This document shows, one piece after another, positions 62,101 through 64,000 of a stretch of DNA of 64,000 nucleotides. Positions within the stretch are counted from its first letter, which is position 1. The number at the start of each line of letters is the position of its first letter. The DNA is taken from the NCBI GenBank assembly GCA_013397695.1, contig VYZI01000043.1:48853-112852 (forward strand). Reading direction: 5' to 3'. The DNA comes from Centropus unirufus. Its lineage: Eukaryota; Chordata; Aves; Cuculiformes; Centropidae. The notes beneath the pieces were generated by a model, which worked only from the letters and a program-made list of their open reading frames with translations, was not told the origin of the DNA and did not search any database. Made by a program: the position numbers and the translations under genes.

Positions 62101-63380
62101 CCCACTAACATATTCTGAGGACATTTACTGGTCTTCAACCAGATGTGACAGAGAGCTATTAATTGCTGACAGTTTAGGACTTACAGAAAAAACAGCCCTA
62201 TTACTGCTTCCATTGAGGGAAAAGTCTGGCAAGCTCCTTCTTTGGTAGACCTCAGGACATCCACGCTGGGCAGGAAGGGCGAGAGGCACAATGTGCTCAG
62301 AACTGCTTGTTCTATGTCAAGTTCCCGTGTCTTTTATGGAGAGTCACCTCCTTCCCACCAAATTGACAACATTCTTTGCATTTGCCAAGGAAAAGTCACG
62401 CCCTCTCATTATGACCATTCCTTTACTCTGTGCAGGGTGCCCTATGTTAAGGGGATGGACAGAACTGTGAGCCAGGCACTCTGTGCAGCAACTGTGCTGC
62501 GAGAAGATGAAGATCTCTGTCCAGCTGTGGGATGCCTCTCAGGAGGAGCGCAGCAAGATGCCAGTTCAGTAGCTGTCCCTGCTTCTGCTGCTAAACCTTC
62601 CAAGCATCTCCTTTAGGTTTGATGTGAACAAGCCCGATTTCCAGCTAAATGTCTGTCTGATTTACACCCTTGTAAATCTGGGGGGTACTCTGAGTCCTTC
62701 CAGTCTTTGAGCTGTCCTGGTGTGTCATGGCCATGCTGTGCTGCACCTGCACTGACAGCAGCATGCTGGGCAGCAGGGTACAGATATCCCTGAGCCAGCA
62801 ACCCCTGGCTTGGAAAATCTTGCTGGTGCAAAGCTGCGCATCATGGCTCTGCCTGTGTTCACTTGGAACTAGGCCCAAGTTAATAAATCCAGCTAGATTT
62901 CTTCCAGACCCAAGCTGGCCCCGGAGGAGCTAGTGTAAATGCCACTGCTCTGTGCTGCTTGCTCTGAGCTAGCTTAGTTCTCTCTCTACTGGAGTGGGCC
63001 AGCTCCAGGCACCTGTAGGATGGGGAGAGAAGGATGCATGGGCATCACAGACAAGCACTGAATGTACCTAAAACTGCCTCATTGATGAGATGTGTTGGCC
63101 AGCTTGTATGTGCTTCCAACACATTTCTTGCTTCCCTGTCCTAGGACATTGGCAAGGCATTTGCTCGCTCCTGCCGCTCCTCTGTGACACGCTGTAGTTG
63201 CTGTGGCTTTTGCACACAAGTTGTTTATAGGGTGTTGCTGGCTGTTCTGCGCCCGGGAGGTTTGGGGCGTCCCTGCCTGTTGTGTGCCTGGCACAGCGGC
63301 AGCTGGATGCGTGAACCCGTTGCCTTGGGAGAGGCATGGGGCATGTCGAGGCCTGCGGGCAACAGGACAGATACTGGGCC
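53120..63380. other. Intergenic region downstream of NDC1
   Basis: About 10 kb has no exon I can recognise on either strand. Contents are a CR1 fragment at 56394-56650, poly(T) runs near 50.7, 54.7, 61.2 and 62.0 kb and unremarkable unique sequence. Open frames of up to about 195 codons (for example minus strand 55346-55933) show no family resemblance. No tRNA or other RNA gene was noticed. Confidence 0.55.
56394..56650 (+). mobile_element. CR1 LINE, 3' fragment
   Basis: Starts TGTAGTGATAGGACAAGGGG, then AATGGCTGTAAATTGGAGAGG and CACGGGTTGCCCAGGGAAGC, and ends with GGTCTCTTCCCATGCAAACC and CATTCCATG. The copy is 5' truncated and inactive, in the same strand orientation as NDC1. Confidence 0.92.
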
Positions 63381-63384
63381 CTGG

Positions 63385-63829
63385 GCAGCGGAATTTCCGA
63401 GTTGGAAGGGACCCACAAGGATCATCGAGTCCAACTCCCATCCCTGCCTAGGACAACCCCAACATTCCCACAGTGAGCCTGAAGGTGATGTCCAAATGCT
63501 TCTTATTGTCAGGCTTGGCACGGTGAGTGCCTTCCTGCGGAGCTGTTCCAGTGCTCCACCACCCCCTGGGTGCGGAACCTCTCCCTAATATCCCACCTAA
63601 GTCTCCTGGCACATCGTCCTGCCATTCCCTCAGGTCCTCTCTCCAGAGAGAGCCCAACGCCTGCTCCTCCTCCTCCCGTCGTGAGGAAGCTGCGGGCTGC
63701 GCTGCGCTCCCCTCGCCCTCCTCCGGGCTGGACAGACCAAGTGCCTCCAGCCGTCCCTCACCGGGTTTCCCCTATCCCTTCACCAACTTTGCTGACGTCC
63801 CCTGCGCCCTCTCCCGCAGCTTTAGATCC
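63385..63829 (-). mobile_element. CR1 LINE 3' fragment, GC-shifted
   Basis: On the plus strand the reversed CR1 reads GAGTTGGAAGGGACCCACAA, then ATCATCGAGTCCAACTCCCA, CCTAATATCCCACCTAAGTC and CCATTCCCTCAGGTCCTCTC. Further on, GAGGAAGCTGCGGGCTGCG and CTGGACAGACCAAGTGCCTC continue the element into its more 5' part, up to about GCTTTAGATCC. The right part is richer in C+G than usual CR1 copies and abuts a GC-rich island. It is the longest CR1 copy in the window. Confidence 0.88.
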
Positions 63830-64000
63830 CTTTTTCCCTGTGATGCCCGTACCTGCGCTCGGGCCGGGGCGGGGCAGAACGCGCCCCGGGTCACGCTCGC
63901 CCCTCTCGGTTGCCAGGGCACGCTGCTGGCTCACGGTCAGCTTGCCGCCCCCCCAGCCCCGCTGCCCGAGCCTCGCGGGGCGGCCCCGGCGGCGCAGCCC
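63830..64000. promoter_or_regulatory. Edge of a CpG island
   Basis: The last 170 bases are strongly G+C rich with many CpG (CGGGCCGGGGCGGGGC, GAACGCGCCCCGGGTCACGC). They include a GGGGCGGGGC GC box near 63869. This looks like the start of a promoter island. By mammalian synteny the next gene after NDC1 would be GLIS1, but nothing in the window proves which gene it serves. Confidence 0.5.

Noticed and set aside
1..64000. Bacterial-type features (operons, CRISPR arrays, prophage, insertion sequences)
   Set aside because: The sequence is an animal nuclear genome with spliced genes. No regular spacer arrays or prokaryotic elements are present.

Overview
The window is nuclear DNA of a vertebrate, almost certainly a bird. 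It has spliced genes with GT-AG introns, CR1 LINE fragments, compact introns and GC-rich promoters. All seven recognised genes belong to the block known from human 1p32.3 (TMEM59, LDLRAD1, LRRC42, HSPB11, DIO1, YIPF1, NDC1). Order and relative orientation are the same, read in the opposite direction. Identification rests on translating exons and checking that reading phase carries through every splice junction. All six complete genes close in frame at lengths close to the human proteins: 206, 422, 141, 246, 306 and 677 residues.

Layout: 1-293 is the last coding exon of TMEM59 (+), followed by its 3' UTR and an intergenic stretch with a CR1 copy. LDLRAD1 (+) spans 5231-9527. LRRC42 (-) spans 14260-19740 and faces HSPB11/IFT25 (+, 21318-23566) head to head across an assembly gap (20359-21195) that removes most of their shared promoter. 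DIO1 (-) spans 24647-28573 and is a selenoprotein gene with an in-frame UGA and a recognisable SECIS element about 0.5 kb past the stop. YIPF1 (+, 29927-34443) starts head to head with DIO1. NDC1 (+, 36324-52929) has 18 coding exons. From 53.1 kb to the end I see no gene, only CR1 fragments and a GC-rich island beginning at the right edge.

The genes are not an operon and do not share one pathway. They act in autophagy/Golgi processing (TMEM59), as a membrane protein with LDLa modules (LDLRAD1), as an LRR protein (LRRC42), in intraflagellar transport (HSPB11), in thyroid hormone activation (DIO1), in Golgi traffic (YIPF1) and in nuclear pore anchoring (NDC1). The architecture alternates head-to-head promoters with tail-to-tail 3' ends.

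The most unusual part is the 1.35 kb DIO1-YIPF1 promoter interval. It holds a diverged partial copy of YIPF1 exon 6 with its 5' intron flank. It also holds an approximately 80-bp direct repeat around that copy, and a threefold ~140-bp repeat carrying six identically oriented CCAAT boxes. I found no sign of an unknown gene system. The window is mainly an ordinary conserved avian gene block with a few noteworthy local structures.
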